A DNA stretch of 54,716 bases, taken from the NCBI GenBank assembly GCA_015068125.1, contig SVLD01000011.1:1-54716 (forward strand). The letters are read 5' to 3'. The position numbers were made by a program, and so were the translations under genes. The notes beneath the pieces were generated by a model. The model saw nothing but the letters and a program-made list of their open reading frames with translations, was not told the DNA's origin and did not search any database. Positions 32,308 through 41,653 of this stretch are shown one piece after another; within the stretch, counting starts at the first letter, position 1, and each line of letters starts with the position of its first letter. The stretch is from Oscillospiraceae bacterium (lineage in GTDB: Bacteria > Bacillota > Clostridia > Oscillospirales > Oscillospiraceae).

Positions 32308-33006
32308 TTAGATCACATAGCCGCCGTTGACGGCCAGTACTTGTCCGGTTACAAATTCCGCTTCGGTAAGATATGCCATAGCCTGGGCCACATCCATAGG
32401 CGTTCCGTTGCGGCCCACGCAGGAGTCTGCCGCAAGCTGGGTCATGGTTTCCTCGGAAACATTGGCGCACATATCCGTCCGGATCACTCCGGGGGCGATG
32501 CAGTTGACCCGGATGCCGCTGGGGCCCAGCTCCTGGGCCAGAGCCTTGGTCAGGGCAATCACCGCGCCTTTGGTGGCGGAGTAAGCGGCTTCGCAGGAAG
32601 CGCCCACCTGCCCCCACATGGAGCTGACCGTGATGACGCAGCCCTTTTGCTTTTTCAAAAAGGCCGGCATGGCGGCGTTGACGCAGTGATAAATGCCTTT
32701 GACATTCACAGCAAACAGCCTGTCCCAGTCCGCTTCCGAAATATCCTGCATCAGCCCATAGTGGCAGATGCCGGCATTCAGGATCAGCACATCGATATCG
32801 CCGATCTGCCGGAAGGCGGCGTTCACAGCCTCACCATCTGCCACATCGCAGCAAATGGCGGTGGCGCCGGTTCTTTCCGCCACAGCCCGGGCGGCGTCAT
32901 GATTCTTTTCGTAGAGGAAGAACACCCGGTGACCTTTGCCGGAGAACAGCTCTACGGCGGCCTCGCCGATGCCCCGGCTGCCGCCGGTAATGACAACATT
33001 TGACAT
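32308..33006 (-). CDS. Short-chain dehydrogenase/reductase, 3-oxoacyl-ACP reductase-like
   Basis: An NAD(P)H-dependent reductase of 232 residues. The classical SDR signs are present: VITGGSRGIGEAA (cofactor, 5-17), LNAGI (about 77), the catalytic Ser in VSSMWG near 128, and YSATK near 141-145. It ends with the FabG-like TGQVLAVNGGYVI. The length is slightly below FabG. No fatty acid genes are nearby and rpiB follows, so it may act on a sugar or polyol; substrate is not assigned. Confidence 0.85.
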   Translation of the reverse strand: MSNVVITGGSRGIGEAAVELFSGKGHRVFFLYEKNHDAARAVAERTGATAICCDVADGEAVNAAFRQIGDIDVLILNAGICHYGLMQDISEADWDRLFAVNVKGIYHCVNAAMPAFLKKQKGCVITVSSMWGQVGASCEAAYSATKGAVIALTKALAQELGPSGIRVNCIAPGVIRTDMCANVSEETMTQLAADSCVGRNGTPMDVAQAMAYLTEAEFVTGQVLAVNGGYVI

Positions 33007-33019
33007 AGCATACCTCTGG

Positions 33020-33044
33020 AAAAAGGCTGCCTGAGCAGCCTTTT
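33020..33044 (-). terminator. Terminator after yabR
   Basis: AAAGGCTGC pairs with GCAGCCTTT (loop CTGA); the minus strand then reads TTTTTCC. Confidence 0.75.
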
Positions 33045-33051
33045 GGATGGA

Positions 33052-33498
33052 TTATCTTCTGCGGCTCTTGGTGCGGTGATCGCTGTATTGCCGGAGGGAG
33101 GAAATTTTACTGTCGGACTCGGACATAAAGGCCTTGAGCTTTTCCTCGAAAAGCTGATCGGCGGTCTTAGGCGCGGGGGGCGGAGTGGGCGCGGTGCGGA
33201 CAGGGCGGTTCTGGGCAGGGGCGGGACGGGGATTGCTCCGGTTGGCGGGAGCTTCCCGGACGGCCCTGGCTTCCAGACGCTTGATGGACAGGTTCAGCTT
33301 GCCGTTGTCAGTGCTGATGACGACCACCTTCACCTCCTGACCCTCGGTCAGGTGCTGGCGGATGTCGCTGACATAGGCGTTGGCCACTTCGGAAATATGT
33401 ACCATGCCTGTTTTATTGTCCGGCAGGGAAACGAATGCGCCGAAATTGGTGATGGATTTGACTTTGCCTTCTAAAACGGTTCCGACGGTTAACTCCAT
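33052..33498 (-). CDS. yabR: S1 domain RNA-binding protein, YabR-like
   Basis: The first about 72 residues form an S1 RNA-binding domain (VGTVLEGKVKSITNFGAFV-type start, GMVHISEVA near 31, VKVVVISTDNGKLNLSIK end). The remaining half is a Pro/Ala/Arg-rich linker and a basic tail ending RTKSRRR, likely to contact RNA. In Bacillus subtilis yabR follows divIC in the same order as here (yabP, yabQ, divIC, yabR), which supports the name. I chose the ATG at 33498 because the S1 domain starts there and GGAGGAAG lies upstream; the frame runs farther without any site. Confidence 0.85.
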   Translation of the reverse strand: MELTVGTVLEGKVKSITNFGAFVSLPDNKTGMVHISEVANAYVSDIRQHLTEGQEVKVVVISTDNGKLNLSIKRLEARAVREAPANRSNPRPAPAQNRPVRTAPTPPPAPKTADQLFEEKLKAFMSESDSKISSLRQYSDHRTKSRRR

Positions 33499-33535
33499 AA
33501 TGTGTTTTGCTTCCTCCAAAATAAATGAAATACGA

Positions 33536-33847
33536 TTATTTGCCGGGGGTAATGATGACGCTGTCCGGATCCACAAGTCCCAGCTCTTCCCGGGCGATCT
33601 GCTCAATGCCGGCTACGGTGCCGAGGCTGTCTATGAGGGAACTGAGCCGGTTGTTTTCCCGTTCCAGACGAGATGCCTGGGACCGAAGCGCTTCTGCTCT
33701 GGCACGGGCGTCCTGAATGGCGTTGCCCAGGATGATCAGCGCTGCCATAGACAACACAATGGCGCACAGAACAACGATCTTGGTCACGTTGCTGCTGCGC
33801 TTGTAAACCAGCCGGATCCGGCTCAGAAAGTTTTTTCCGCGTGCCAT
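33536..33847 (-). CDS. divIC: Septum formation initiator family protein (DivIC/FtsB-like)
   Basis: A bitopic cell-division protein of 103 residues: a short basic cytoplasmic N-terminus (MARGKNFLSRIRLVYKRSS), one transmembrane segment (about 22-42), then an extracytoplasmic coiled coil (about 45-72, ALRSQASRLERENNRLSSL) and an ending IAREELGLVDPDSVII typical of DivIC/FtsB. DivIC joins FtsL and DivIB in the divisome. RBS AAGGAG precedes the ATG. The yabQ frame upstream runs through this gene in another frame. Confidence 0.88.
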   Translation of the reverse strand: MARGKNFLSRIRLVYKRSSNVTKIVVLCAIVLSMAALIILGNAIQDARARAEALRSQASRLERENNRLSSLIDSLGTVAGIEQIAREELGLVDPDSVIITPGK

Positions 33848-34262
33848 GGCGAGCTCCTTTGTGGGTGGACTTCTTTAACTCTATTATTGTACCCGATTTT
33901 TTGCCAGATGCAAATAGATTTTTAAGAAAAAGGCGGCTTTTTCGCAAAAATTTTTTCAAAACCCTCCATGGCCATAGGATAATCTTCCAAAATCCGGCAA
34001 AAATCCCGGTAAAAAACCTAGCCAAGGTGGCGCGAAACAGAAAAAAGCCCCCGGCCATGCCTGCCCAATATCCCGGCCGCAGGTCGCCCTGACAAATGCC
34101 GAAGCTGAGAAACAGCCAGATCCAGAACCCGGCAAGCAGGAACACAAGATCCGCAAGGTGCCGCCGCCGCAGTGGGCGCAGAAAGGCGTACACCAGTCCC
34201 AGCGCCATCCCCAGCGCCACGCTCATGGCCAGCCGAAGGGCGGCCTGGGCAGGGTGAATCAT
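33603..34262 (-). CDS. yabQ: Sporulation protein YabQ, open frame running into divIC
   Basis: YabQ is a membrane protein needed for the spore cortex. The first about 115 residues have the expected hydrophobic segments (about 8-28, 38-58, 65-85) and a YabQ-like pattern (LGLVYAFLRPLRRRHLADLVF). After about residue 138 the frame has no stop and continues about 81 codons inside divIC in a different frame, with a composition (QPAQFPHRQPRHRSRH) that looks non-functional. Either the stop was lost by a mutation or small indel, or a real long overlap exists. Its ATG overlaps the yabP stop (ATGA). Confidence 0.75.
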   Translation of the reverse strand: MIHPAQAALRLAMSVALGMALGLVYAFLRPLRRRHLADLVFLLAGFWIWLFLSFGICQGDLRPGYWAGMAGGFFLFRATLARFFTGIFAGFWKIILWPWRVLKKFLRKSRLFLKNLFASGKKSGTIIELKKSTHKGARHGTRKKLSEPDPAGLQAQQQRDQDRCSVRHCVVYGSADHPGQRHSGRPCQSRSASVPGISSGTGKQPAQFPHRQPRHRSRH

Positions 34263-34528
34263 CCGAACAGCCTCCCCATCAGGCCGCCTTTGCGCCGGGG
34301 TTCTTCATAGACCATGGCAGAAACTGTGCCCTCCACGGCGATCTGCCCACCGTCTACGGAAAGCGTCTTTAGCTGAAGCTGCTGCCCATGGACAGACAAG
34401 GTACCCAGCTCAGTGCGCAGCACCACGGCGGTATCGTCAAAGCTGACCACCTCCGTCACCCCGGTCATGGTAAGCTGGCGGCGTTCGTTCAGGGTCAGCC
34501 GGTGGGGCAGTGTCATAGGATCGGTCAT
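34259..34528 (-). CDS. yabP: Sporulation protein YabP
   Basis: YabP is a small YabP/YqfC-family protein made in the mother cell during sporulation and needed for cortex formation. The 89-residue protein has the family pattern LTLNERRQLTMTGVTEVVSFDD followed by LRTELGTLSVHGQQLQLKTLSVDGGQIAVEGTVSAMVYEE (key part GTLSVHGQQL). I chose the ATG at 34528, seven bases after AGGAGG; ATGs at 34534 and 34546 are too close to or before the site. It leads yabP-yabQ-divIC-yabR, so the organism or its recent ancestor forms spores. Confidence 0.88.
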   Translation of the reverse strand: MTDPMTLPHRLTLNERRQLTMTGVTEVVSFDDTAVVLRTELGTLSVHGQQLQLKTLSVDGGQIAVEGTVSAMVYEEPRRKGGLMGRLFG

Positions 34529-34774
34529 GTCCATCCCTCCTCGCAAAAGATTATGCGCAGCGACGGAGGGATATGACGAACGCTATCGTAAGGCTTTGCC
34601 ATCCCGAGCGTAGCTGAGGAATCCGCATTTCCCCGGAGGGGAACGGATCCTTCGACTTCGAGGCCTGGGGCCGCTTCGCTCAGAATGACATAGGGGAGAG
34701 TCAAGACCCTCCCCTAGGCAAAGATCTTGTTTCCGGGGGCATAAAAAACAAGGACGCGAAATGCGTCCTTGCGG
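34529..34774. repeat. Class C repeat and spacer between the methyltransferase and yabP
   Basis: No gene is seen. Bases 34596-34690 carry a degenerate copy of the TGTCATTCCGAGC-type sequence (ATCCCGAGCGTAGCTGAGGAATC at its core, key part CCCGAGCGTAGC, ending CTCAGAATGACA), an element dispersed in intergenic DNA of this organism. Confidence 0.55.
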
Positions 34775-34776
34775 TT
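34749..34776 (-). terminator. Terminator after the methyltransferase gene
   Basis: CAAGGACGC and GCGTCCTTG form a 9-bp stem (loop GAAAT); the minus strand continues with TTTTTTA. Confidence 0.8.
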
Positions 34777-35353
34777 ATTTTTGTCCGGTGACCTGGTACA
34801 TCCGATTGTCAGAAATTTTTGCGGTGACGGTCAGGTGTTCCGCGAAGATGGCGGCCAGATCGTCCTCGTGCATCAGGCCTACGCTGACCTTGCTGGCGAC
34901 GCCTTCGTGGTGGTGGTCGATGGCCGCCCGGCTCATGCCGTGGGCAACGGTCAGCGTGCCGCCGGGCTTGAGCATGGCGGTCAAAGCGGCAATGAGCCCC
35001 TTGGGGTCAGGGAAGTGGGGAAAGGCGTTGTAGATCACAATGCAGTCAAACTGCTTGCCAAGATCCACAGTCTGGACATCGCCGCAGAGGACTTCCACCT
35101 GTCCGGGGTACTTCTGGGCGGCGATCTTTACCATCTCCGGGGAGATGTCCACCGCGGTGACAGAGGCCACATTCCGCGCCAAATAGTCAGGAAACAGCAC
35201 GCCGGTGCCGCAGGCCACATCCAGAATATCCTTGCCGGCGGTGACCTGGGCGTTGGCTAAGATCAGGGAAATGATCTCGTCATTGCGGACCATATCCCCG
35301 TCCCACTGGGAGGCAAGCCGGTCAAAAAACTGAATAACATCCTGCTGGTTCAT
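34775..35353 (-). CDS. Class I SAM-dependent methyltransferase
   Basis: The 192-residue protein has the Rossmann SAM-binding motif I ILDVACGTGVLFPDY (about residues 42-56), the acidic residue of motif II in VTAVDISPEM (about 65), motif III region CGDVQTVDL and LKPGGTLTVAHG (post-I/motif IV). The family is broad and the substrate cannot be told. Its ATG overlaps the stop of the ECF S-component gene, so the two are translated together; a role in modifying the imported compound is possible. Confidence 0.82.
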   Translation of the reverse strand: MNQQDVIQFFDRLASQWDGDMVRNDEIISLILANAQVTAGKDILDVACGTGVLFPDYLARNVASVTAVDISPEMVKIAAQKYPGQVEVLCGDVQTVDLGKQFDCIVIYNAFPHFPDPKGLIAALTAMLKPGGTLTVAHGMSRAAIDHHHEGVASKVSVGLMHEDDLAAIFAEHLTVTAKISDNRMYQVTGQK

Positions 35354-35901
35354 GCGATTTTTTCTCCTTTGGGATAGCGGATGGGCAGCAGATGGGCTTT
35401 GGTCAGGGCGAAGATCACCAGGGGCATCAGCACCAGCTGCAGAACGATGCCGGGAATACCGGTGACCAAAGAGGTGGTGACCCAGGCGAAGGGATCCGCG
35501 CCGGGGGTGAAGATCCAGGCCTTGGCAAGTCCCGAGAGGACTCTGCCGGCTACCATGGCGGTAAGCATGCTGATATAGAGATCAGCCGTGAAGCTCTTGG
35601 TGCGGACAAACAGCATCATCAGACCGGTGACCAGACCGTAAGCGGCGCACTCCACCATCATGCTGGGAAGCATGGCGGCAGGGGGCATGCCGGTGACGAT
35701 ACTGGAAAGCAGGGGCCCCAGGATTCCGTTGACCAGACCAAAGGGCCAGCCGCAGGCTAAACCGCAAAGAAGCACGGGAATGTGCATGGGAAGAAACACG
35801 GTGCCGGCGTTGGGGATGGCGTGGAAAGCGATGGGAAGCACCACGCACAGCGCTATGCAGACAGCGCAGAAAACCATTTTTCTTACATAGGAAAATTTCA
35901 T
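35350..35901 (-). CDS. ECF transporter substrate-binding (S) component, vitamin-type, substrate unknown
   Basis: A membrane protein of 183 residues with about six hydrophobic segments. The N-terminal Arg-Lys followed by a long helix, MHIPVLLCGLACGWPFGLVNGILGPLLSS-type second repeat (key part MHIPVLLCG), and GLVTGLMM are typical of energy-coupling factor S components of the DUF3816/PF12822 group (BioY, PanT, HmpT and others). It would work with a shared EcfAAT module encoded elsewhere. Start ATG at 35901 follows AGAGGAGG. The overlap with a methyltransferase gene is a clue to substrate that I cannot resolve. Confidence 0.8.
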   Translation of the reverse strand: MKFSYVRKMVFCAVCIALCVVLPIAFHAIPNAGTVFLPMHIPVLLCGLACGWPFGLVNGILGPLLSSIVTGMPPAAMLPSMMVECAAYGLVTGLMMLFVRTKSFTADLYISMLTAMVAGRVLSGLAKAWIFTPGADPFAWVTTSLVTGIPGIVLQLVLMPLVIFALTKAHLLPIRYPKGEKIA

Positions 35902-35932
35902 AGTTTTGCCTCCTCTTCTTGACATTGTCCAC

Positions 35933-35961
35933 ATTATAGCGTGCTGAAAATCCCTTGTGAA
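35933..35961 (-). promoter_or_regulatory. Promoter of the ECF transporter/methyltransferase pair
   Basis: On the minus strand TTCACA (35961-35956) and perfect TATAAT (35938-35933) are 17 bases apart, about 30 bases before the start codon. Confidence 0.65.
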
Positions 35962-36235
35962 GCCCCCCTGGGGGATGGAATTTTTGATAAAATGTAAAAT
36001 TTGGGTTGTTATTCTGTTGGAGCGCAAAGCGCGAGCCTCCCTTGTGCAAAGGGAGGTGGGTCGCCATAGGCGACTCGGAGGGATTGTTTTTTAGGTAATA
36101 GGTAATAGTGAAGAGGTAAGAGGTAACAATCCCCCAGTCATTTTGCTTCGCAAAATGACAGCCCTCTTTACACAAGGGGGCCTTTGGTGGAGCGCGTATA
36201 ACCTGTAAAAGTGCAATTGGAATATATTTCAAACA

Positions 36236-36268
36236 AAAAGCCACGCCGGGAAAACCGGCGTGGCTGAA
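36236..36268 (-). terminator. Terminator after sortase B
   Basis: GCCACGCCGG and CCGGCGTGGC (loop GAAAA) form a 10-bp stem; the minus strand continues with TTTTTG. Confidence 0.8.
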
Positions 36269-36281
36269 AGGGTTTGGAATA

Positions 36282-37169
36282 TCAGGCAATACGCTTGGCG
36301 ACTACCACATGGCGGCCTTCGTCCAGAGAATACTCACAGGTGGACAGGGTGATGAGCTTGTCGCCGTACTGGGCAGAAATGCCGGTGTCGTAGTAGGCCA
36401 TGGATTTGACAGCGGAGACGAATTTGTTAAAATCCGCTTCCGTCCGGGCGGTGTCGAAGAGGTGATAGGAATAGCCCTGGCCGGCGTTGGCACTGGTCTT
36501 AAAGGCAGCGATGACCTGGTAGACATGGCGCTCGTACAGCGTATCAAAGTAGATGTACTGATGGGATTCCCAGAAGGGTTTTTTCTTGTAGCCGTCCAGA
36601 CCGGAGAACATGGAGCCGTCCTTCATGTGGTGGCCGTAGATGGTGATGTTGTCCGAGGGCGTGAACACGTTGCAGGCCGGCCGGACATAGATGGCGCCCC
36701 AGGAACTGCACTCGTGGCTGAAGGTGTGCTTCAGGTAGTAGTCGGAAGCGTCCCAGCCGTCGTACCAACAGTCAGCAACATGCTTGGCGTAATCCGGATT
36801 GTTCTGGGTCTGCACTACGGGGTAGTTGATCTTGGTATCCGGAATGGTGATCCAGCCCACCAGATCCGGGTTCTTGTCATAAAACACCTGCAGCTCCGGC
36901 AGAATGGTGGGTTTTTCGGGGGTGGTATCTCCGCCGGTGGGATCCGTGGGATCGGAGGGGTAAGTAATGGTGCCGTCGGAGTTGATGGTGGGACGGGAGG
37001 GGGGGACATACAGATCCTGCAGATCACTGTATTCACTGTTGGCCTGGTTGGATCGAACCAGATAATCGATGAGATAAATAGCACTGCCGATAAAAACAAG
37101 ACTGAAAAATACGATCAGCGCATAATATCCAATCTTTTTCAGTAATTTTTTGTTCAGTTTCTTTTCCAT
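36282..37169 (-). CDS. srtB: Class B sortase
   Basis: A membrane-anchored transpeptidase of 295 residues. A basic start (MEKKLNKKLLKKIG) precedes a transmembrane segment (about 14-37), then a Thr/Pro/Gly linker and the catalytic domain. Catalytic His lies in TIYGHHMKDGSMFS (near residue 177), Cys in TLSTCEYS (near 275) and Arg in EGRHVVVAKR near the end. The long helix between strands beta6 and beta7 fits class B. Class B enzymes anchor iron-uptake or pilus proteins in other species; no obvious NPxTx-type substrate lies next to it. The ATG at 37169 has AAAGGAT at a good distance. Confidence 0.88.
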   Translation of the reverse strand: MEKKLNKKLLKKIGYYALIVFFSLVFIGSAIYLIDYLVRSNQANSEYSDLQDLYVPPSRPTINSDGTITYPSDPTDPTGGDTTPEKPTILPELQVFYDKNPDLVGWITIPDTKINYPVVQTQNNPDYAKHVADCWYDGWDASDYYLKHTFSHECSSWGAIYVRPACNVFTPSDNITIYGHHMKDGSMFSGLDGYKKKPFWESHQYIYFDTLYERHVYQVIAAFKTSANAGQGYSYHLFDTARTEADFNKFVSAVKSMAYYDTGISAQYGDKLITLSTCEYSLDEGRHVVVAKRIA

Positions 37170-37277
37170 ATAGGGCATCCTTTCTTTTGGGGGTTGCACC
37201 TATATCATACAAAATTTTGCCGGGAAAGTAAAGGGGTATTTTGTGTCCGCTTTCCTGACCGACCGTGAAAAAATGGA

Positions 37278-37307
37278 TTGCATTTGGTGGCGCAGCCGTG
37301 ATAGAAT
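37278..37307 (+). promoter_or_regulatory. Promoter of tldD-tldE
   Basis: TTGCAT (37278-37283) and TAGAAT (37302-37307) with an 18-base spacer, about 40 bases before tldD. Confidence 0.55.
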
Positions 37308-37350
37308 AGAACCACGCAACCGGAAAAACTATCAAAGGAGATAATACCCT

Positions 37351-38730
37351 ATGATTTCCAGAGAAATTTGCCAGCGGGTTCTCAGCAAAGCGGTTTCCAC
37401 CGGCGCGGATTATGCCGAGCTGTTTGCGGAGAATACCGTCAATCATTCCATTAACATGATCGCCAGCAAGGTCGACGCCATTAAGGACGCTGTCATCGCC
37501 GGCGCTGCCGTCCGGGTCTACAAGGGTCTGCGCAGCGTCATGGCCTCCACTGTGGATACCAGCGAAGCCGGTCTGCTTCGCTGCGCCGAGCAGGCTGCCG
37601 AAGCCCTGGGTCAGGGCACGGCGGAGATCGACATTGTGCTGAAAGAGCGCCTCTTCGGAGATATCCATCCCATCAAGATCGTACCCTCCTGCATCGGCAA
37701 CAAGGAAAAGGTGGCCATTCTGAAAGAGGGTTATTTTGCTGCCAAGGAGTATGATAACGCTATCACCCAGGTCAGCGGCACCCTGCTGGATGTGGATCAC
37801 AATATTCTGATCGCCAACTCCGAGGGCGTTTACACCCAGGACCGGCAGATCCGCACCCGGATCGTCATCAACGCGGTGGCGGACAAGGGCGACGGTGCCC
37901 AGACCGGTTCCTGCGCCCCCGGCCGCCGGATGGGTCTGGAGATGTTCGGCAGCATCGACCCCAAGAATGTGGGCATCCACGCCGCCAGGCAGGCTGTGAC
38001 CATGGCCGGCGCCGGCTACTGCCCGGCGGGCGTCATGCCGGTGGCCATCGACAACGGCTTCGGCGGTGTCATCTTCCACGAGGCCTGCGGTCACTCCCTG
38101 GAGGCTTCCTCCGTTGCTTACGGTCGGAGCCAGTTTGTGGGCAAGCTGGGGGAGAAGATCGCCAACGAAAAGGTTACCGCCATCGACGACGGCACCATCC
38201 CCAACGCCTGGGGCTCTATCAATGTGGACGACGAGGGTACGCCGGCACAGAAAAATGTGCTCATCGAAAAGGGTGTACTGAAATCCTATATGATCGATAA
38301 AATGGGCGGCCGCCGCATGGGTATGGCCTCCACCGGCAACGCCCGGCGTCAGAGCTACGCCTACACCCCCACCTCCCGTATGACCAACACCTATATAGCC
38401 GCCGGCGATGACAAGAATGAGGTTATCATCGCCTCCATGGAGTACGGCCTGTATGCCAAGGAAATGGGTGGCGGCAGCGTCAACCCCGTTACCGGCGAAT
38501 TCAACTTCTCCGTCAATGAAGGTTACATGGTTCGTAACGGCAAGATCTGTGAGCCTGTCCGTGGCGCAAGCCTGGTGGGCAAGGGCAGCGAGGTTATTCA
38601 GAATATCGATATGGTCGGCACCGATCTGGATATGGGACAGGGCATGTGCGGCTCTTCCAGCGGCAGCGTGCCCACCAATGTGGGTCAGCCCCTGATCCGG
38701 GTGTCCACCATCACCGTCGGCGGCAGATAA
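37351..38730 (+). CDS. tldD: Metalloprotease subunit TldD
   Basis: TldD is the catalytic zinc subunit of the TldD/TldE heterodimer, which degrades unfolded peptides and matures some RiPPs such as microcin B17. The 459-residue protein has the zinc motif HEACGH (about 244-249, within GGVIFHEACGHSLEA), DDGTIPNAWGS near 286, and the C-terminal GEFNFSVNEGYMVRNG motif followed by GMCGSSSGSVPTNVGQP. Length matches the family. RBS AAAGGAG. tldE follows 13 bases later. No RiPP precursor gene is evident nearby. Confidence 0.93.
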   Translation: MISREICQRVLSKAVSTGADYAELFAENTVNHSINMIASKVDAIKDAVIAGAAVRVYKGLRSVMASTVDTSEAGLLRCAEQAAEALGQGTAEIDIVLKERLFGDIHPIKIVPSCIGNKEKVAILKEGYFAAKEYDNAITQVSGTLLDVDHNILIANSEGVYTQDRQIRTRIVINAVADKGDGAQTGSCAPGRRMGLEMFGSIDPKNVGIHAARQAVTMAGAGYCPAGVMPVAIDNGFGGVIFHEACGHSLEASSVAYGRSQFVGKLGEKIANEKVTAIDDGTIPNAWGSINVDDEGTPAQKNVLIEKGVLKSYMIDKMGGRRMGMASTGNARRQSYAYTPTSRMTNTYIAAGDDKNEVIIASMEYGLYAKEMGGGSVNPVTGEFNFSVNEGYMVRNGKICEPVRGASLVGKGSEVIQNIDMVGTDLDMGQGMCGSSSGSVPTNVGQPLIRVSTITVGGR

Positions 38731-38743
38731 GGAGGTCAGAATT

Positions 38744-40081
38744 ATGGATTTTAACGCTTTCAAGGAAGCCGTCATCGCCAAGTGTGCCGAGCTCGGCATT
38801 GCCGAATACGAGCTTTATTATCAGAACGCGGAATCCACCAGCATCGGTGCGTTCCAGCATGAGATCAACCAGTTTACCTGCTCCACCGAGGGCGGCGTGT
38901 GCTTCCGCTGCATTTACGGCGGCAGGATGGGCTATGCCTCTACTGAGAGCTTAAGCGCTGAGCAGGCTTCTTCCGTGGTGGAAAAGGCGGTGGACAATGC
39001 CGCCTCTCTGGAAGCAGAGGAGCAGGTGTTCCTTTGTGAGGGTGGTCAGGAATATCAGCCCTTGGAGGATCGCTCCTACCCCCTGCCCGGTACAGAGGAG
39101 ATCATTTCCACCGTGCTGGCTACCCAGGATAAGCTGTATCAGGCTGATCCGGCGGTTATTGACGGCAGCCAAACCCAGGGCGTTGCCGAGCGCAGCGAGA
39201 TCGCCATTTACAATTCCAAGGGCTTAGATCTGCGCAGCGTTACCACTCTGTCCGGCCTGGTGGCGGTGGCGGTGGTGTCCAATGGCGAGGAAATGGCCAA
39301 TGATTACCAGATCAAGCTGGCTAAACTGGACACCATCGATATTGACGCCCTGACTAAGAAGGCCGCAGTCACCGCCAAGCAGAAACTGGGCGGCGATGTG
39401 GCGCCCACGGGACAGTATCCTGTGGTATTTGATCCCGAGGCTATGAGCGATCTGCTGCAGACCTTCTCAGGTGTTTTCTCCTCTGAGGCTGCCCAGAAGG
39501 GACTGAGCAAGCTGGCGGATCAGGAGGGCAAAGTCGTTGCCTCCGAGGTTGTGACCCTGGTGGACGATCCCTTCCACATCTCCAATCCCGGCTCCCGGAA
39601 TTTTGACGCCGAGGGCAGCCCAACCTACTGCAAGAATGTGATCGAAAAGGGCGTGTTCAATACCCTGCTGTATAATCTGAAGACCGCCGCTGTGGCGGGC
39701 AGGAAGACTACCGGCAACGCCTCCAAGGCAGGCTACGCCGCCGCTGTGGGCATCAGCCCCTTTACCATGTATCTGGCTCCCGGTACGATCAGCGAGGATG
39801 AACTGGTAGCCCAGGCAGGCGAGGGCGTATATATCAACTCTCTGGGCGGCCTGCACGCCGGCGCGGATCCCATCTCCGGCGACTTCTCCCTGCAGTCAAG
39901 CGGCTTTATGATCCGGGGGGGCAAAAAGGCGGAGTATGTCAAGTCCTTTACCGTGGCGGGCAACTTCTACGAGATGCTGAAAAATATCCGGGCGGTGGCC
40001 TCCAATCTGGAGATGCCCGGCATGTCCGGCTTCGGCTCGCCCAGCGTTCTGGTGACGGGCTTGTCCGTTGCGGGCAAATAA
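38744..40081 (+). CDS. tldE: Metalloprotease partner subunit TldE/PmbA
   Basis: TldE (PmbA) is the non-catalytic subunit needed by TldD. The 445 residues match TldE: it lacks the HExxxH motif, has TGQYPVVFDPEAMSDLL near 225, NPGSRNFDAEGSPTYCKNVIEKG near 285-307 (key part DAEGSPT) and the ending GMSGFGSPSVLVTGLSVAGK. RBS AAGGAGG with suitable spacing; a terminator follows. The pair is one operon. Confidence 0.93.
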   Translation: MDFNAFKEAVIAKCAELGIAEYELYYQNAESTSIGAFQHEINQFTCSTEGGVCFRCIYGGRMGYASTESLSAEQASSVVEKAVDNAASLEAEEQVFLCEGGQEYQPLEDRSYPLPGTEEIISTVLATQDKLYQADPAVIDGSQTQGVAERSEIAIYNSKGLDLRSVTTLSGLVAVAVVSNGEEMANDYQIKLAKLDTIDIDALTKKAAVTAKQKLGGDVAPTGQYPVVFDPEAMSDLLQTFSGVFSSEAAQKGLSKLADQEGKVVASEVVTLVDDPFHISNPGSRNFDAEGSPTYCKNVIEKGVFNTLLYNLKTAAVAGRKTTGNASKAGYAAAVGISPFTMYLAPGTISEDELVAQAGEGVYINSLGGLHAGADPISGDFSLQSSGFMIRGGKKAEYVKSFTVAGNFYEMLKNIRAVASNLEMPGMSGFGSPSVLVTGLSVAGK

Positions 40082-40100
40082 AATTCCGTAGACAATAGAC

Positions 40101-40140
40101 AATATCGGCATGGCGGAAGGTGCGCCATGCCGATATTTTT
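40101..40140 (+). terminator. Terminator after tldE
   Basis: AATATCGGCATGGCG pairs with CGCCATGCCGATATT and is followed by TTT. Confidence 0.85.
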
Positions 40141-40182
40141 GCCAAAAATTGAAGGAAATCGGAAAACAAATTTCATTTCCTA

Positions 40183-41597
<1,415 letters not shown>

Positions 41598-41609
41598 GGA
41601 AATATATGC

Positions 41610-41643
41610 AAATCCCCCGGATCAAACCGATCCGGGGGATTTG
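41610..41643. terminator. Bidirectional terminator between gdhA and the Na/Pi symporter gene
   Basis: AAATCCCCCGGATC and GATCCGGGGGATTT form a 14-bp stem around AAACC, with T-runs on both strands. Confidence 0.85.
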
Positions 41644-41653
41644 TTGTATTTGG

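Larger units (their letters stand above)
35902..36281. repeat. Spacer with promoter and class B hairpin repeat
   Basis: This gene-free stretch holds the promoter of the ECF gene, a large class B repeat (about 36035-36183) and a terminator. The repeat has GCCTCCCTTGTGCAAAGGGAGG, GTCGCCATAGGCGAC, GTCATTTTGCTTCGCAAAATGAC (middle bases only conserved as a stem) and a GTAATAGGTAATAG-like AT-rich middle. Confidence 0.65.

Noticed and set aside
36282..37169. Sortase B with an adjacent pilus or heme-uptake cluster
   Set aside because: Flanking genes are a vitamin transporter, repeats and tldD; no substrate gene with a sorting signal is adjacent.
37033..38799. A 588-codon minus-strand frame opposite tldD
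   Set aside because: Antisense mirror; tldD on the plus strand has the zinc motif and full length.
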